Source of the DNA: Microvelia longipes
Lineage: Eukaryota > Arthropoda > Insecta > Hemiptera > Veliidae
Assembly (NCBI GenBank): GCA_018340805.1
Contig: JACMZG010001863.1
Location: 26,774,526-26,838,525, forward strand
Reading direction: 5' to 3'
DNA length: 64,000 bases
Part shown: in pieces, positions 52,130-62,229 of the stretch
Position numbering within the stretch: the first letter of the stretch is position 1
Layout: each line of letters opens with the position of its first letter
The notes under the pieces: generated by a model
Told to the model about the DNA's origin: nothing
Database searches by the model: none
What the model saw: only the letters and a program-made list of their open reading frames with translations
Position numbers and translations under genes: made by a program

Positions 52130-52343
52130 TTAGTAAAGATCTTCCTCGGGCGGCGCACTTGGTGTGAAGTCGTAGTTCGGTGGCGAATTATGTTTCGGAG
52201 AAAAGGGTCCTTGCGACGGTATTTGGCCCTGTGATATGTTCCCACACTCTTTTATTTGCTGAGCTCTGTCACTAAGCGCGATCGTAGTCTGTGTTGGATG
52301 TAAGTTAACTGCTCTAGCTCTCATTTTTCTTCTTTTTAAAATC
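52130..52343 (-). CDS. Gene C exon 3: cytoplasmic tail with PPNY and PSAP
   Basis: The acceptor (tttacatag) ends at 52344; CT+G gives Leu69, completing a 139-residue protein. The tail begins with KRRKMRARA (72-80) and is then Gln/Ser/Pro rich. It ends in PPNY (123-126), PSAP (130-133) and an acidic EEDLY terminus. PPxY binds NEDD4-type WW domains, and P(S/T)AP binds the TSG101 subunit of ESCRT-I. The pair also occurs in cellular adaptors such as LITAF and arrestin-domain proteins, so a role in ubiquitin-dependent endosomal sorting is a reasonable inference. The intron separating it from exon 2 is 4.1 kb and full of mobile elements. The exon is GC-richer than its surroundings. Confidence 0.75.
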
Positions 52344-52569
52344 CTATGTAAATAAATATATACATATTAGCCAATCTAAGGAAATACTTTTATGACAGCT
52401 TTTTAAACTTTAAAGCTTCGGCGAGTTTAGTTTAAGGATCTTTAATTTAAGGGAAGTTTAGTGACTCTATAAACGTTTAAGATAGAGAAATAAGAGCAAA
52501 CCAAGGTTCTTGAAAATGGGAATGACATGCTTAGTCAATTTGCAAAAATAAAAAGTGACCCAATTAAGA

Positions 52570-52850
52570 AAAAAATCTGACGCGGTAGTCCGCATCCCGG
52601 GCGAATTTCCTTTGGAATGTGTGTTTCCGTGTTTTACAAACTCAGTTAGTTTTTATATTTCAAGATTTTAGCGTATTTCGCATTTTCTTTGAAAAAAACA
52701 AACAAAATGAGTTACGAGTGGTGCTTGATAATTGAGTAACTGCTCAGGTTATAAATCAGAAACAGGAACCTTAAGCAAGAAATGTATTGTTAAGCACGGA
52801 AACACGAATTTCAAAAGAAATTTGCCCGGCATGCGGACCACCACACCAGA
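52570..52850. mobile_element. Fold-back MITE-like element
   Basis: Inverted arms of about 60 bp: GCGGTAGTCCGCATCCCGGG...TTTCCGTG on the left, and CACGGAAACACG...CCCGGCATGCGGACCACC on the right. The interior contains GAGTTACGAGTGGTGCTTGA. No ORF. Related arms occur at 53.08-53.82 and 61.1-61.98 kb. Confidence 0.82.
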
Positions 52851-52879
52851 ATTGTTTTGTAGTTATAAACTTATGTGTT

Positions 52880-52990
52880 GTAAATAAAACAATCAAAAAT
52901 GATCGTCCTTACCAGGATTCGAACCCAGTTATCCTAGCTTTAAGCTCTAAGAGTGCTCATGTCGACTCCAAACCATTTTCATTCAACTCA
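52880..52990 (-). repeat. tRNA-like (B-box) SINE module
   Basis: CTGGGTTCGAATCCTGGTAA on the minus strand near 52905-52925 matches a B box. It lies next to a fold-back arm in the same relative arrangement as at 61 kb. The open frame on the plus strand here is incidental. Confidence 0.6.
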
Positions 52991-53079
52991 CGGGCCGAAA
53001 AACTTCGAAAACGACTTCCCACTTGTAAAATATCGTTTAACAGCCTCATTTTAGGTTTCCCGGTAATTGAACGTAAAAT

Positions 53080-53822
53080 TCTGGCGCGGTGGTCCGCATC
53101 CCGGGTAAATTTCCTTTTGAATTCGTGTTTCTGCGCTTTATTATCTATTTCTTGCTCAAGGTACCGGTTTCTGCTTTATGACTTGAGAAGTTTACTCAAT
53201 TATCATGCACTACTGGTTACTCATTTTTCAGTATTTTTCAAAGCAAATGCGCATTATTATACAGTTAGTTATTCTATAAAACTATGCCTCTAACATTGGC
53301 AGTGCACACCATTATTTGCACTAGTTAATTTATTTATTAGTACAATACGGACATAATTGTCCAATAACAATACATTTTTTTAAATATTTGTAATAAAATA
53401 TAATAATAAGGAAAACATAAGTATCATTATAAACTATAACATTTTATTATAATCAATTCATTCACTGCACCTGTCAACCAACCCTATTGTGAAATAAATA
53501 ACATTATTAACATAAAATATGTTAAAAACATGTTGAACACTTAAAACAATAGAAAAAAAAAACACTAGTAAAATAATTGGATAAAAAAAATCATATAAAG
53601 ATTAATGTGACTCTTAGTTGGTGTTTTTCATTAAAGTTTTAGCGCATTTCCTTTGTAAAATGCAGATAAAATGAGTTGCAAGTAGTGCTTGATGACTGAG
53701 TAACTGCTTAGATCATAAAGCATAAAACGGAACCTTAAAAAACTAATGGATTTTTAAGCACGGAAACACGCTTTCTAAAGGAAATTTGCCCGACGTAAGG
53801 ACCACTACGCCAAAATTATTTT
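53080..53822. mobile_element. Fold-back MITE-like element, with internal insertion
   Basis: Left arm CTGGCGCGGTGGTCCGCATC and right arm GAAATTTGCCCGACGTAAGG..CCACTACGCC. The interior repeats the GTGCTTGATGACTGAGTAAC word of the 52.6 kb copy. About 300 bp of AT-rich sequence (53.3-53.6 kb) appears inserted. Confidence 0.72.
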
Positions 53823-53834
53823 AAATTATACACT

Positions 53835-53905
53835 TAAATACTGCCGGTACCAAAATTCGAACCAAGGAAACCCTAGATTTGATTAGTCTTGACGGCTCAG
53901 CACCA
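53835..53905 (-). repeat. tRNA-like (B-box) SINE module
   Basis: CTTGGTTCGAATTTTGGTAC on the minus strand next to a fold-back arm, with a possible A-box-like region (GTGCTGAGCCGTC) upstream. Confidence 0.5.
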
Positions 53906-53953
53906 GTTTTATTAGATTCTGCACCCAAAGAAACATCAAAAACGACCAAATTA

Positions 53954-54124
<171 letters not shown>

Positions 54125-54539
54125 TTGCGAGGTCCACCTCCTGGGGTAGGACGAAATTTGAAATAATTTATCCGGGACACTCGCTATTAACACTTTGGGA
54201 TGTGGGTGGTCCCAGAGCATCAGTTATAAGGAACAATGAGATTCTCAGGGTGGTTCGACCAGTGCGTTCGCAATAACTTGAGAACGGCGTGGATTTACAG
54301 AAATGATGGTAAATTGAGTAGAGAGAAAATTAAGTTAATAAACTGATACTTTGTACCAAATATTTAAATAAAAACAAAGAATTTATTAAGTTCAAATCGT
54401 TATGTTTTATTAAAGTTATTTTACTTATTTCACTATTAAAATGGGGAGATCGACCATTGACAATACTATTCCAATACGGAAATTTATGCATAAATAATAC
54501 GAATGGTGAAACCTATTTAGTAACCGAAATTTTATGTTG

Positions 54540-55400
54540 TACGAACACAAGGATATACTAAATCAATATAATACGACTTAGCTTAAATCCAGCGAAGCAT
54601 GAGGAGATGATGATCCCACGATGTTCCTATGACTTGGTTTCGAACCAGCCAAATAAATAGCTCCTTCAACGATTCAATGTTAATTTAAAAATCGGACGAC
54701 GAAGTATAAATTAAAAGAGGATTTAAGTTTAAGAACTTTAAGTATCAACTTAAATTTGTTGCAAGCACATTTGCGCATTTACAAATTAAATTAAACTTGA
54801 CAAATATTACGAATTAAACTCATTAAACGAAGTTAAGCAAGAGATAACTCTTGATTAAATCATCAAAATTTAAAGACTCTAAAACTTTAAATTGAATCTA
54901 TTCGTGAACACATGCTCACCATGTAAGAAGTCGCTGTCTACGCGAAGAGACGACGTGGTCTATCTCGAGACCCCCCGAGGTATTCTGACGAAGGGATCCT
55001 CAAAAAAATTTAGCATACGCTGCCCCGTTCTTCACATGAAAACGGCCGACCAATCAATCACGCCATGGCACCTCCTCTCTCGTCATTTTCTAACAAATTT
55101 CTCCTAAGTCGTAACTATGATTCCTTTTGACATCCATTTGCAAGTCTGGTACTTTAAAGTTCAAGTTATATATTAAATTCAAGTTTTAATTATTAAAATC
55201 GATAATTTCGGTCGATGCATGATGAGACTCCGAGAGTAAGCAAGCAACCTTCAAGGGGGTCCGAGACAATATGACGTCACGATGTTAACGCCCACTAGTT
55301 GTATGCCTCCTATATCTATCGCATCCCGCGAGATTTGACATTAGGGAAGTAGTCGAATCTAAACGAAGATCTGCAATTTTCGGGGGGGCCATAGGTGAAC
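54540..55400. other. GC-elevated island inside gene C intron 2
   Basis: It includes AGAGACGACGTGGTCTATCT and CTCGAGACCCCCCGAGG, GACGTCACGATGTTAACGCC, and a GGTTTCGAACC B-box-like word near 54635. A 71-codon plus-strand frame (54892-55107) has no recognisable domain. It is probably one or more foreign TE fragments. Confidence 0.35.
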
Positions 55401-55403
55401 CTC

Positions 55404-55570
<167 letters not shown>

Positions 55571-55990
55571 TTTGTTTTAAAAACAGCCCCATAGATCACG
55601 ACAGAACTTGAGATTTGAGTTTGTTTCAATGCCTACAATAAAAATATAAAGGTCTTTTCCATGCGGCTTATGAGGTAATTTTTGGCATTTTTGACTGTTG
55701 CTAAACGGCTCTACATTCAGCGACAGACCAAGGCTTTTTACAATGTACTAACTACGCCCTACAATACCCCACAGACAAGCAGGTAGCGGCCAAGGCGTGA
55801 AGTACCTAGGCCAAATAGCGGCTACACCCCGAAGTATCGTATGTGTCTAATACCAAGGGAATGTAAGTTTACTCCTATTTCTCTATCTCATACAACAACT
55901 ATGGGATCAGAAAAGTTCCTTAATGCGTTATCCTCTTTATTCAAGATCCTTTTAGCAAATTAACTCTCCTAGCATGGTTAGGAATGGCAA

Positions 55991-55993
<3 letters not shown>

Positions 55994-56069
<76 letters not shown>

Positions 56070-56070
56070 A
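55994..56070. repeat. (AT)n microsatellite
   Basis: About 75 bp of AT with one phase break. Confidence 0.95.
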
Positions 56071-56461
56071 AGAATAAACTAAACACATGAGTTTCAATAC
56101 ATATATCATGTATCCCATTGGTATAATAGCATTAAGACAATAGTCTTGGGAGTATCAGTCAAAGCTTAAGAAAATTTGTTTTTGGAGTATTTATAGGCAG
56201 ATAAATATATCTTTTTTATGTTGGTGTTTTAACTGAGTAATATAAAAATTTGTTGTTTACTTTACATACATGTAAATTCAAACAGCATAAATTAAATTAT
56301 TATATGTAATTTATATGTTTTGATTAGTTGTCAGCCGCCAATAATCAGCAAAGATAGAAATTCCTTTGCGTTATTTTGCCACCTCTCTCATGGATTACCA
56401 TTTTTTATTTTTGGCGAGCGGTTAACAGATCAAAACTAATGCAATTATAATGATTACTTAC

Positions 56462-56664
56462 AGTATTAATACACATAGTATAAATGCAATTGAAATTATT
56501 GCAATGCCTATTTTGAGAGGAGTCGACAAAATAGAGTTGTCATCTTCTTTGACATTTGGTGTCCAAGTGTAAGTTATTCTATGTGGTGTTGGAAAAGTCC
56601 ATGAGGTTATTTCTATATAAGATTGTGAAGATGTGTTCCATAAAGACTTTGGTTTCCTTGTTCT
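56462..56664 (-). CDS. Gene C exon 2: ectodomain and transmembrane segment
   Basis: This internal exon lies between an acttttag acceptor and a GTAAGT donor and ends in phase 2 (CT). It encodes residues 2-68 of the model. The N-terminal 50 residues are polar and Thr/Trp rich, with one N-glycosylation sequon (NTS at 11). Residues 53-71 form a hydrophobic span (GIAIISIAFILCVLILIL) completed by the next exon and closed by KRRK. The frame is fully open across all 203 bases in otherwise stop-rich DNA. The position of the donor relative to the membrane span matches genes A and B, which is the main reason for calling the three genes related. Confidence 0.7.
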
Positions 56665-57084
56665 CTAAAAGTAAAATAAATATTTTAAAACAATAGAGAA
56701 AGTTCAGTGACATTGTAATAATATAATGTATATACCCTAAATATAATTTTTGAGACTTATTTAATACTATTATTTTTAAAATTGCATTTTCCTATATTAC
56801 TTTAGTTTGATCAGAAGCATTATTGAACAAATTTTAAGTTTTGTACAGTTTATTGTGTCTCGTATTTTCACTATTAGTGATGATGATTGTCATCTGGAGG
56901 CATTAGGACTCCAAGATATAGATCATGCATTTATTTATTACTATTTTAGACTTTATTTGCAGTCTATAACATAACGTACTAACATAACTTACCAAAAGAT
57001 TATGTATATGCATTGTGCTTGTAGTGAACAACGCTTTCCAAAATAAAGCTGCTTTGTAGCATTATGGCAGCCGGAATCCTAAGT

Positions 57085-57335
57085 TTGAGGCATGGATGTT
57101 GAATAAAGGGGATGACGCACTAAGTCGAATTGCCATTCAACAAAGTGACCCCATCGAAAATCAAAAAATAGAGAAGAATTCAACACGAAACACACGTCAA
57201 AAACCAACTGCACATGCTTAGTACAAACTGCGCATGCTTATGATCCTTATAACAGCGCAGGTCTTAAAATTTAGAGGCAAACTTAACTCTCAATGGGTTT
57301 CCCATTGTTTTGCTTGCGAAGGTTATAAACAAATT
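57085..57335 (+). repeat. Dispersed repeat shared with 1,250 region
   Basis: This is the second copy of the roughly 240-bp repeat, within gene C intron 1. The flanking words ATCTCATACAAC and GTTCCTTCATCCCCTATATT (57560-57610) recur near 55885-55950, suggesting a larger composite element. Confidence 0.55.
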
Positions 57336-57793
57336 GAAAAAGTTCATACTTTTAACTGTTGCTTAAAATTAATATTGCTTAAATTAACAACATTAAAGAA
57401 AACTAAGAACATTACAACCAAAATTGAATCTTGAAAACTAGCAAAAAATTTCACTAGGCTAAAAAAAGACAAAATATAACACATTTAACTTACTCTCTAC
57501 GAAAAGTAACGGTAAAGGTAAGTAAGAAGAAAGGTAAGTTTGCTCCTATTTCTCTATCTCATACAACTTCCATGGGGTCAGAAATGTTCCTTCATCCCCT
57601 ATATTCAACATCCTTGGTTTGAGGCGAGAATCCTTACACTCAAGCAAAAGATGTAGTGAATTCGAGCATATGGTCGGTATCTTCACGATTCCCCTTCAAA
57701 AAGTTATGTTTATCACGCTGTTTTTTTTTACAAATTTTATGCCTTTTTGTAGATTAAATGTATTAATATTTTCACGAGGAATTAAAAAACAAT

Positions 57794-57958
57794 GAGTACG
57801 GGGTCTTGGAACTTTTCCTTACCACTTCCGACTTACTTCGCTCGTCCTCAGGTAGTAAAAACAAACATCTGTTTTATTCCCTATGATCACCTATTCATGT
57901 ACTGACCTTGCTCAATGCTGCTTAACATTAAAAGCTGTATTAAAATAAAACTTAAAAG
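57794..57958 (-). mobile_element. 5S-derived repeat, with core, beside the 35-bp array
   Basis: A shortened tail, first hairpin and core (57880-57930) lie immediately before a minisatellite whose unit resembles this element's second hairpin. Confidence 0.8.
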
Positions 57959-57994
57959 TGTACTTGGGTATTAATTTAATAAAATACTCTCATG

Positions 57995-58372
57995 CTGCAC
58001 CATATCGGATATGCTACCCTCATCCTTCTTATTACTACCCTCTTACTCTCACCATATCAGATATGCTACCCTCATCCTTACTCTCACCATATTGGATATG
58101 CTACCCTCATCCTTACTCTCACCATATCAGAGATGCTACCCTCATCCTTACTCTCACCATATCGGATATGCTACCCTCATCCTTACTCTCACCATATCGG
58201 ATATGCTACCCTCATCCTTACTCTCACCATCGGATATGCTACCCTCATCCTTACTCCACCATATCGGATATGCACCCTCATCCTTACTCATCGGATCCTA
58301 CTCATCCTCTCACCATATCGGATATCTACCTCATCCTTACTCTCACCATATCGGATATGCTACCCAAATTTT
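57995..58372. repeat. 35-bp minisatellite resembling the 5S-derived repeat tail
   Basis: Ten to eleven units of ACCATATCGGATATGCTACC plus CTCATCCTTACTCTC. The unit resembles the repeat-tail sequence CACATCGGATTCGCTACGCT followed by CATCCTCAC. Because 35 is not a multiple of three and the unit lacks stops in all frames, three overlapping open frames of 140-165 residues result. They cycle through the same peptides and are not genes. Confidence 0.93.
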
Positions 58373-58559
58373 TATTTCAGCAATTGGTCACTGCCTTCAC
58401 CCGGTCTTATGTACTTACTTGACAAAGGTTTAAGAAAATGTAATAACCTCTGCACTTTACTCAAGTCTGTTAGTACTTTAAACAATTAAATTTGTTGACA
58501 CCTTGTGGTTAGAGACTCAAAGAAATGTAACAAGCTTAATGGAATGCTATATTTGAAGG

Positions 58560-58785
58560 CCAGAGTGAGTTCAGGCTCTGTCGGCGCCCTGATGATTCTG
58601 TTCTATAGACGTAACAAAACAGAGTGGGATATGACATTATGTCAAGGCATCAATGATAAAAATGTAAAATGATGGAACAGTTCCCAGATGTAGCCTTGCA
58701 TTTTGCTTGTTAAATTTTCTAGGTGTCTCTCACACAATTAAATTGTGTCAACTATTCATGTTATACAAAACTCAGTAGTATCAAA
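58560..58785 (+). pseudogene. Decayed upstream duplicate of the 58.8-59.1 kb open frame
   Basis: GAGTTCAGGCTCTGTCGGCG, ACGTAACAAAACAGAGTGGG, TGATGGAACAGTTCCCAGAT and CAAAACTCAGTAGTATCAAA repeat words of the downstream ORF in the same order, about 300 bp apart. Stops and indels break this copy. Confidence 0.65.
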
Positions 58786-58787
58786 TT

Positions 58788-59102
58788 ATGTATGTGTTGC
58801 TTGCCAAGCATTATGGCAGTAAGACAGCACCGCTCATCTCTGGTAAATACTTCACATTATATTCTCCGGAATTTAATTCAGTCAATGAGTTCAGACTCTG
58901 CCAGTGCCCTGATGAGTTAGACGTAACAAAACAGAGTGGGATACAACATTATGTCGAGCTATGTTGTCGGAGGGATGACAAAAGTCAAATGATGGAACAG
59001 TTCCCAGATGTAGCAGTGCATTTATCTTGTTTCATTCCTATTGATAAATTTTTGACTTTGCAAAACTCTGTAGTATCAAATGATAAATCAAATTTGTATT
59101 AA
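58788..59102 (+). CDS. Unassigned 104-residue open frame, possible exon or pseudogene
   Basis: From an ATG at 58788 the frame encodes a balanced, Cys-containing sequence (KHYGSKTAPLISGKYFT, RLCQCPDELDVTK, VELCCRRDDKSQMMEQFP, VAVHLSCFIPIDKF). It ends in TAA overlapping a polyadenylation-type TAATAAAAAT. Codon and residue use look coding, unlike the repeat-driven frames elsewhere. An in-frame stop lies just upstream (58776), so it is either a complete small gene, a last exon entered through an unrecognised acceptor, or a retrocopy fragment. It lies in gene C intron 1 on the opposite strand. I do not recognise the family. Confidence 0.4.
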   Translation: MYVLLAKHYGSKTAPLISGKYFTLYSPEFNSVNEFRLCQCPDELDVTKQSGIQHYVELCCRRDDKSQMMEQFPDVAVHLSCFIPIDKFLTLQNSVVSNDKSNLY

Positions 59103-59392
59103 TAAAAATAAAAATTTGTACTTTAAAAAAGTACTAAAATTTCATTTAAATACACTTTTTTTTAATTGTATTTAGATTAAATACAATTTACATAAATTAA
59201 GTAGTTTTATTAATCCTTCGCTTTTTCCAAGGGACCTAAAATTTGTATAGGTGTGAAATCACTGTTGTGACTTTTTATACCAGTGATTCACTGTTGTGAA
59301 TCACTGGTTTAAATTAAATCCCAAATACTAAAATAATTTTAAGAACATAATAAAAGCAATAAATAATTATTAAACTTCTAGTAAATACTTAC

Positions 59393-59395
59393 CAT
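59393..59395 (-). CDS. Gene C exon 1: start codon at the splice donor
   Basis: The last three bases of this putative exon are ATG, directly followed by a consensus GTAAGT donor. The next exon opens in phase 0 and contains no Met codon in its open frame before the transmembrane segment, so it needs a start supplied from upstream; this ATG fits. A preceding ATG at about 59413 opens a four-codon frame (MVHA) and then stops, which would make it a small upstream ORF. The exon's 5' end is not determined. The alternative is an unrecognised exon elsewhere in the 2.7 kb between here and 56664. Confidence 0.45.
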
Positions 59396-59917
59396 AATAA
59401 TTAAGCGTGTACCATAATAAAGTGGTTAAAATTTGCAGATTATGTAATATTTTTTATTTACTTTGATAAATAAATTAATTAAACTTAGTGCACTATTACA
59501 TTTTAGTGTCTTATTTATGATGAAATAACTCATTGATTGAGTTTAATATATTTTGTGTCATTGTTCCCCTTCTAATGTTGGTTATCTTTTTATCAATAGA
59601 TAACAAGTCTCAATTATTATTAGGGCATATGACTAAGTATAAAGATTGATTGATGATTCTCAAGTGTATACAATACTCTTGATTGTTTCCTTATCCTCAA
59701 AAAATATTAAGGAATATGTAATGATCATTTCTTGGAGAATATAGAATGGTCTGTAATATGTTCCTCTTAAGATTTGAACTAATTGAACTATTAACCAAAT
59801 AAGCTGATATTTAAATAAATAAAAATAAAACAAAAGGCCTGTATAGCGATGATGGTAAAATAATTATTTGTTTACTTAAAGTTTTTCATATCAAATGCAC
59901 TGCAAATGATATGAATA

Positions 59918-59918
<1 letters not shown>

Positions 59919-59966
<48 letters not shown>

Positions 59967-59968
59967 AT

Positions 59969-60014
<46 letters not shown>
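59919..60014. repeat. (AT)n microsatellite
   Basis: AT with several TATATAATATA phase breaks. Confidence 0.95.
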
Positions 60015-60018
<4 letters not shown>

Positions 60019-60284
60019 AAATAATATAAATTTCACAAATTAATGTTTGAACATTTGAGCAGTATAATATAAACAATTTTAGAACAATTAATAATGATAG
60101 TAATAGCTAAACTTAAAACGAACAATTAATTTATAAATGAGAACAATTCGGCATCTAAAGAAATAGCGAAAGAAAATAGGGCAAAAATATCTATAAACAC
60201 AAACGAAATCAAAGAGAATATGGGAGGGGTACTATTAGTTTCACAAAACCTACATTTTTAGCGAATTTCCTTTCGGAAAAAATT

Positions 60285-60360
60285 CGCTAATGGATAGGCG
60301 TCATGGCGGAATTCGAACCTCGGACCACGACACAAATCCGTTTCAGAGGTCCCTAATGAC
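60285..60360 (-). repeat. tRNA-like (B-box) SINE module
   Basis: CCGAGGTTCGAATTCCGCCA on the minus strand; the preceding GGGACCTCTGAAACGGATTT also occurs, diverged, near 10690-10735. Confidence 0.5.
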
Positions 60361-60375
60361 GAAAAAAAATTTCGC

Positions 60376-60512
<137 letters not shown>

Positions 60513-60689
60513 TTCTAGACACTTTCTTGTAAACACTCTATCTTTCGAACGGATTAATATTTTTTAACCAAACTTGGTACAAAATCAACCTTGGGGAGGA
60601 CACGAACCCTATTGAAAACCAGGTTTTTGTGACGTCATTAACCCGGTTTGCTGAGTCAGCGAAATTTTCAAAAATCGGCAAAATTCAGG

Positions 60690-61090
60690 GTTAATATTTT
60701 TTGCCGCGAAAAAAAATATTTATGTTTTTTGAGACGCTGAATCGAATGAAACCGGTCCGAAGTCGATACGACCACTCTAAGTGACCTAAAAATCGAAAAA
60801 ACCATTGTAAATTACGAAAACCAAAATTTAGGTCGATAAAAAATAAATTTCGAGTAGGGTGTCGTTTTCTATGTAATTTTGGGCGCTGAATCGAATGAAA
60901 CCGGTCCGAAGTCGATACGACCACTTTAAGTTACCAAAAAAGTCGAAAAAACCACAAAATTATAGAAAACCAACATTACGGTCGTTAAAAATTAAATTTC
61001 GAGTAGGGTGTCGTTTTCAATGTTTTTTGGGCCTCTGAGTTGAATGCAGGTGGTCCGGAGTCAATACGACCACTCAAACTCAGGGTACCT
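60690..61090. repeat. 149-bp satellite-like tandem repeat
   Basis: About 2.5 copies, with starts of the shared word at 60736, 60885 and 61034. Conserved blocks include GAATCGAATGAAACCGGTCC, GAAGTCGATACGACCAC and AATTTCGAGTAGGGTGTCG. The ORF on the minus strand is an artefact. Confidence 0.88.
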
Positions 61091-61300
61091 GGGTTCACAT
61101 CCTGGAAGGGTCGATAATTTTTTATCGTTTTTTTTTACTTAATATAAGGTTACAACTAGAAAATAATTCCGCCTGTCGGGCGAATTTCCTTTGGATGCGA
61201 GCTCTCAAACCCAGAGTACCTGGGTTCAAATCCTAGTAGGGACAATAATTTTTTATCGTTTTTTTACCTAATATAAGTTTACAACTAGAAAATAATTCTG
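61070..61300 (+). repeat. Tandem tRNA-like (B-box) module
   Basis: Two copies of GTACCTGGGTTCAAATCCT-type sequence (61090 and 61215) match a Pol III B box (GGTTCRANNCC). Each is followed by AATTTTTTATCGTTTTTTT, a likely Pol III terminator. Cloverleaf stems are not convincing, so this is a SINE module, not a tRNA gene. Confidence 0.6.
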
Positions 61301-61985
61301 GCGCGGTGGTCCGCATGTCGGGCGAATTTCCTTTGGATGCGTGTTTCCGTGCTTTTTACATTATATAAGTTTACAACTACTAAATAAATAATTCCGGCGC
61401 GGGGTCCGCTGTCGGGCGAATTTCATTTAGAATGCGTGTTTCCGTGCTAAACAACCTATTTCTTGCTTATGCAAGAACCATGCCCATTGCGTGGTTCCGG
61501 TTCATGTTTAAGAACCTAGCAGCAAGCATTGCTTCAACTTTGTCAGTGCTCGTGCATTTTCCCCAAAGGAAAATGCGCTAAAACCTTTAAAGATAACTGA
61601 CTAACTAACTCAAATAATAAGTAATAAGCTTTAAACTAGTGCAATAATTGTGCGTACTTCTAATTTAGAGGCATAGGTTTTGTACAACCAAACTGGATAA
61701 TTATGCCATTTCTTTGGAAAAATACAGACAAAATGAGTTACGAGCAGTGCTTGACAATTGAGGCAACTGCTTAGGTTCTAAAGCATGAACCGGAACCACG
61801 CAAATGGGCATGGTTCTTGCTGCATAAGCAAAAATGTTGTTTTTTCACTGACACACATTCCTAATTATTTATTGCGGACCACCGCGCCGGAATTAACTTA
61901 GTAGTTGTAAACTTATATAAAAAAGCACCGAAACAAGCATTCGCAAAGGAATTTCGCCCGACACGACCACCGCGCCCAGTATTAT
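61140..61985. mobile_element. Nested fold-back elements
   Basis: Left-type arms at 61175-61200, 61285-61345 and 61385-61450, and right-type arms at 61865-61895 and 61925-61980. The interior carries GGTTCATG/CATGAACCGG inverted words. The three left arms reflect tandem duplication of the arm with its tRNA-like module. Confidence 0.75.
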
Positions 61986-62139
61986 CTTTTCATTGTATTG
62001 ATGATTCTGCAAAATAAATGACATAGGCCTTCCTACCGAACTGCGCCCTTGGGGAGTCCCTTCCTTAATCAAACCTTGAAAAAGATGAATTTCAAAAAGT
62101 ACCATATTACTCTAATCAAGATAATAATTATTAAATTAG

Positions 62140-62225
62140 TATTTTTCGCTATGCTCATCCTCGCTACTTCGCACTCACTTTATTCGTCCTTAGAAGTTAC
62201 AAGTCATTAATTTATACTTGCAACA
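62140..62225 (-). mobile_element. 5S-derived repeat, hairpin fragment
   Basis: CGCTATGCTCATCCTCGCTA and CTTCGCACTCACTTTATTCG match the two hairpins in degraded form. Confidence 0.55.
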
Positions 62226-62229
62226 CCTC

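Noticed and set aside
52787..53293. 168-residue plus-strand frame
   Set aside because: It runs through a fold-back arm and a tRNA-like module in antisense; composition is not protein-like.
57958..58489. Three overlapping 140-165 residue plus-strand proteins
   Set aside because: They are produced by a stop-free 35-bp tandem repeat read in all three frames.
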